From NCBI GenBank assembly GCA_017420845.1, contig JAFQOC010000369.1:1-7576 (forward strand): a DNA stretch of 7,576 nucleotides, read 5' to 3'. This stretch comes from Clostridia bacterium. Lineage in GTDB: Bacteria > Bacillota > Clostridia > Oscillospirales > CAG-272. Made by a program: the position numbers and the translations under genes. The notes below the pieces were generated by a model, which did no database searches, had not been told where the DNA came from, and saw only the letters and a program-made list of their open reading frames with translations. This document shows positions 5,626 through 7,576 of this stretch, in pieces (the stretch's first letter is position 1; every line of letters begins with the position of its first letter).

Positions 5626-6978
5626 ATGCTCACAAAGCACATATTCGACCGCGCCGAGCTGGACGAGCGTATTGAACGCTCCTACGACCGCCTCCTGGGG
5701 GACTATTACCAGATGCCCGCCGTCTTCCAGGAATACGGCGCCGACTGGCCGGGCGACAAGGAGGGCCGTGCCCTGCTGGCCTTCGTCAGCCACTACAAGA
5801 TGACGGGGAAGATCAATCCCTGCATGGAGGCTCTGATGGAGGCGCTGCCCCAATACACCAACGAGCACCTCTACTTCGACCCCAAGCAGGATCCCGTGAT
5901 CCACGAGCAGCAGCTCTCGGGCCATTCCTGGTATTTGCGGGGACTCTGCGAGCATTACGAGCAGTTCGGGGACGAGTTCTCCCTGACCGCTCTGAAGTCG
6001 GTCACCGAGCATCTCTTCCTCCCCACGGCGGGGCGCTACCGCACCTACCCCGTGAGACGCGACCCCAAGCACCTCAACGAGGGAGGTGTGAGCGGTCACT
6101 CGGCCACCCTGCTGGAGGGTTGGCAGCTTTCCACCGACGTGGGCTGTGCCTTCATGGCCATCGACGGCCTGTCCCACGTGTATAAGATCACCAAGGACGA
6201 GCGGGTGAAGGACCTTTTGGACGAGATGATCGAGGTCTACTCCGCCATCGACAAGGTCACCCTCCGCGCCCAAACCCACTGCACCCTTACCGCCGCCCGC
6301 GGTATGCTCCGTATGTATGGCGAGACGGGGGACGAGTCCTACCTGACCCGCGCCAAGGGCATCTACGACCTCTACACCGTGGGAGGCGGCATGGACCTCA
6401 CCTACCAGAACCTCAACTGGTGGGGCCGCCCCAACACCTGGACCGAGCCCTGCGCCATCGTGGATTCGGTCATGGTGGCTCTCACCCTCTTCGAGATCAC
6501 GGGAGAGGAGCCCTACCGCCAAATGGCCACCCGCATCTACCACAACGGCCTGGCCACCGCCCAACGCCCCAACGGCGGCGCGGGGACGGATTCGGTGGTC
6601 TACCTCCCTTATGAGAGCTTCCCCGGTGTCCCTGACCAGTACATGACGGGCTACGAGGCCCCCTTCTGCTGTACCATGCGTCTCTGCGAGGGCCTGTGGT
6701 TCATCTCCGCCCATACCGACCTTTTGTGGTATGAGACCGACGAGGACGGGCAGGGTAACCTCATCCCCACCCGCGACGAATACGGCCGCTATATGAGCGG
6801 GGATATCCTGCTGGCCGAGCCCACCCTCGACCCCGCCGTGGAGGCCGAGTCGGGGTGGAAGCTCCCCGAGGCGTCAACCGTTGCCGACGGGCATAAGCTC
6901 CTGCCCCTCATCAAGTACTACAAGACCCCCGACGCCGTGGCGGTGGCGCTGCGGCAGAAGATCGTGTTCGATCAATAA
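5626..6978 (+). CDS. GH127/DUF1680-like (beta-L-arabinofuranosidase-related) protein, compact form
   Basis: A 450-residue all-helical (alpha/alpha)6-barrel protein resembling GH127 (DUF1680) beta-L-arabinofuranosidases. In HypBA1 of Bifidobacterium, zinc is held by Glu338, Cys340, Cys417 and Cys418, with Cys417 the nucleophile. The same pattern is seen here as TEPC (Glu274, Cys276) and FCCTMRLCEGL (Cys348, Cys349). SGHSWYLRGLCEHYEQFGD (98-116) matches the family's GH...AHYxxTG helix. Two departures are clear. The acid/base Glu322 of HypBA1 lies 16 residues before the zinc Glu; here that position is Leu258, with Asp257 beside it. The protein also ends soon after the barrel, lacking the beta-sandwich domains that bring relatives to about 600-660 residues. 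AAGGAG overlapping the lyase stop (5612-5617) sets the start eight bases downstream, consistent with one operon. It may be a divergent sugar-acting enzyme or have lost glycosidase activity. No signal peptide. Confidence 0.8.
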   Translation: MLTKHIFDRAELDERIERSYDRLLGDYYQMPAVFQEYGADWPGDKEGRALLAFVSHYKMTGKINPCMEALMEALPQYTNEHLYFDPKQDPVIHEQQLSGHSWYLRGLCEHYEQFGDEFSLTALKSVTEHLFLPTAGRYRTYPVRRDPKHLNEGGVSGHSATLLEGWQLSTDVGCAFMAIDGLSHVYKITKDERVKDLLDEMIEVYSAIDKVTLRAQTHCTLTAARGMLRMYGETGDESYLTRAKGIYDLYTVGGGMDLTYQNLNWWGRPNTWTEPCAIVDSVMVALTLFEITGEEPYRQMATRIYHNGLATAQRPNGGAGTDSVVYLPYESFPGVPDQYMTGYEAPFCCTMRLCEGLWFISAHTDLLWYETDEDGQGNLIPTRDEYGRYMSGDILLAEPTLDPAVEAESGWKLPEASTVADGHKLLPLIKYYKTPDAVAVALRQKIVFDQ

Positions 6979-6994
6979 ATTGTGGTTTGTCTGC

Positions 6995-7111
6995 GAGATA
7001 CAAGTTACAAGATACAAAGATACAAGATATTCGAAAAACCTTGGGAGAACGAACGTTCTATATCTTGTATCTTGTATCTGCCGAGCTTGCTCGGCGAGTA
7101 TCTTGTATCTC
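6995..7111. repeat. 117-base palindromic element built of ATACAAG/CTTGTAT heptamers
   Basis: The element is bounded by perfect 10-base terminal inverted repeats, GAGATACAAG (6995-7004) and CTTGTATCTC (7102-7111). The left arm has heptamer-like units in a row: ATACAAG at 6998, TTACAAG at 7005, ATACAAAG at 7012 and ATACAAG at 7020. The right arm has CTTGTAT at 7064, 7071 and 7102. An inner stem pairs 7010-7030 with 7060-7079 over 20 base pairs with a single bulged A. Inside it, AGAAC-GAAC-GTTCT (7046-7059) is a small hairpin abutting the right arm, and GCCGAG-CTTG-CTCGGC (7080-7095) is a separate GC-rich hairpin. The composition is AT-rich and unlike the coding DNA around it. It contains no credible gene. 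It resembles interspersed palindromic or MITE-like elements; copy number cannot be judged from one window. Confidence 0.8.
7080..7095 (+). other. GC-rich hairpin with CTTG tetraloop inside the palindromic element
   Basis: GCCGAG (7080-7085) and CTCGGC (7090-7095) form a perfect six-pair stem closing a CTTG loop. The hairpin interrupts the heptamer units of the right arm. It is not followed by a T-run, so it is not a clear terminator, although the whole folded element might reduce transcription into the next gene or stabilise the upstream message. Confidence 0.6.
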
Positions 7112-7149
7112 ACCAAATACCTTCCAAAGATCTGAAAGGAGAAATTACC

Positions 7150-7576
7150 ATGTCCAACACCGTCATTAAGGGCCTGGGCTACGCCCACATGGCCATCGCC
7201 GCCAAGGACTTCGACAAGTCTCTGGCCTTCTACAAGGCTCTCGGCCTCACCGTCTACACCCAGTGGGGTACGGGGGACATCCGCATCGCCCTCCTCGACA
7301 TGGGGGACGGCTCCCTGGTGGAGCTCTTCGCCAAGCCCGATCTGAACACCGATAAGGTGGCGGGTCTGGAGGACGGCAACCCCTTCCTGCACTTCGCCTT
7401 CTCCGCCCAGAACGTGGACGAGGCCTACCGCATCGCTCTGAAGGCGGGTGCCACCTCGGTGAAGCCCCCCTACGAGGTACCCCTGGACTCCCACCCCCTG
7501 CGCCTGACCTTGCGCGTCGCCTTCGTCAAGGGCCCCTCGGGGGAGGAGCTGGAGTTCTTCAAGACCGTGGTCAAGA
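7150..7576 (+). CDS. VOC-family (glyoxalase-fold) protein (partial, 3' end missing)
   Basis: The first 142 codons are present and the frame is open to the window edge. Members are usually 125-150 residues, so little is missing. Two beta-alpha-beta-beta-beta modules are visible: residues 7-62, opening GLGYAHMAIAAKDFDKSLAFYKALGL, and 79-138, opening FLHFAFSAQNVDEAYRIALKAGA. Likely metal ligands are His13, Glu58, His81 and Glu135, the glyoxalase I pattern, so metal binding is probable. Glyoxalase I, a lyase, an isomerase and a dioxygenase all use this fold, so the reaction is not assigned. The ATG follows AAAGGAG (7135-7141) by eight bases. No convincing promoter is seen in the 171-base gap, so it may be the last gene of the operon, reached through the palindromic element. 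A role in handling sugar-derived products is only inference. Confidence 0.85.
   Translation, partial: MSNTVIKGLGYAHMAIAAKDFDKSLAFYKALGLTVYTQWGTGDIRIALLDMGDGSLVELFAKPDLNTDKVAGLEDGNPFLHFAFSAQNVDEAYRIALKAGATSVKPPYEVPLDSHPLRLTLRVAFVKGPSGEELEFFKTVVK

Noticed and set aside
4507..6714. A 735-codon open frame on the minus strand, antisense to the lyase and GH127-like genes
   Set aside because: It is made of low-complexity Gly/Val/His-rich translation with no family motifs, and it is antisense to two genes with clear conserved motifs. Long antisense frames are expected in GC-rich DNA with this codon usage.
6995..7111. The heptamer repeats as a CRISPR array
   Set aside because: The units are about seven bases long, contiguous and inverted about a centre, without unique spacers. 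No cas genes are in the window.
6987..7169. A 60-codon open frame running through the palindromic element
   Set aside because: The translation is simply the repeat read in frame. It has no good ribosome site, and it overlaps the VOC gene start.

Overview
The window looks like chromosomal DNA from a GC-rich Gram-positive anaerobe, most likely a gut-type Clostridia (Oscillospiraceae-like) lineage. The grounds are strong AGGAGG-type ribosome binding sites, sigma-A-type promoters (one a perfect TTGACA-17-TATAAT), the Firmicutes-typical trmK-nif3 gene pair, and a DUF1858 redox-disulfide protein of the kind common in anaerobes. This assignment is inference from gene content and style; no rRNA or other taxonomic marker is present. 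Coding density is high, and no gap between genes exceeds about 255 bases.

Left half (1-2226), all on the minus strand. Reading leftwards from a consensus promoter at 2198-2226 come a 69-residue DUF1858 protein with a CxxC motif, the tRNA adenine-22 N1-methyltransferase TrmK, and a short-form Nif3/YbgI dinuclear metal protein. A rho-independent terminator (316-340) follows nif3. Next, still leftwards, is the start of a membrane protein, probably of the PAP2 phosphatase family, cut by the window edge. These are housekeeping-type genes.

Centre (2170-2423). A 254-base divergent intergenic region carries two promoters pointing away from each other. The rightward one (TTGACA-17-TACAAT) is followed by an imperfect palindrome over the predicted transcription start.

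Right half (2424-7576), plus strand. Three tightly packed genes (10- and 12-base gaps) appear to form an operon: a class C beta-lactamase-like serine hydrolase, a heparinase II/III-type polysaccharide lyase, and a short protein related to GH127/DUF1680 beta-L-arabinofuranosidases. None has an obvious signal peptide, so I infer intracellular processing of imported acidic or acylated oligosaccharides: the lyase cleaves uronate linkages, the GH127-like protein acts on sugar residues, and the serine hydrolase may remove ester groups or act on another small substrate. A 117-base structured palindromic element made of heptamer-like ATACAAG/CTTGTAT units follows, then an almost complete VOC (glyoxalase-fold) gene that runs off the window.

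The most interesting items are the heptamer-based palindromic element at 6995-7111, the compact GH127-like protein that keeps the zinc/cysteine centre but lacks an obvious counterpart of the catalytic acid and the C-terminal beta-sandwich, and the lyase/GH127-like/serine-hydrolase operon as a possible uncharacterised glycan route.
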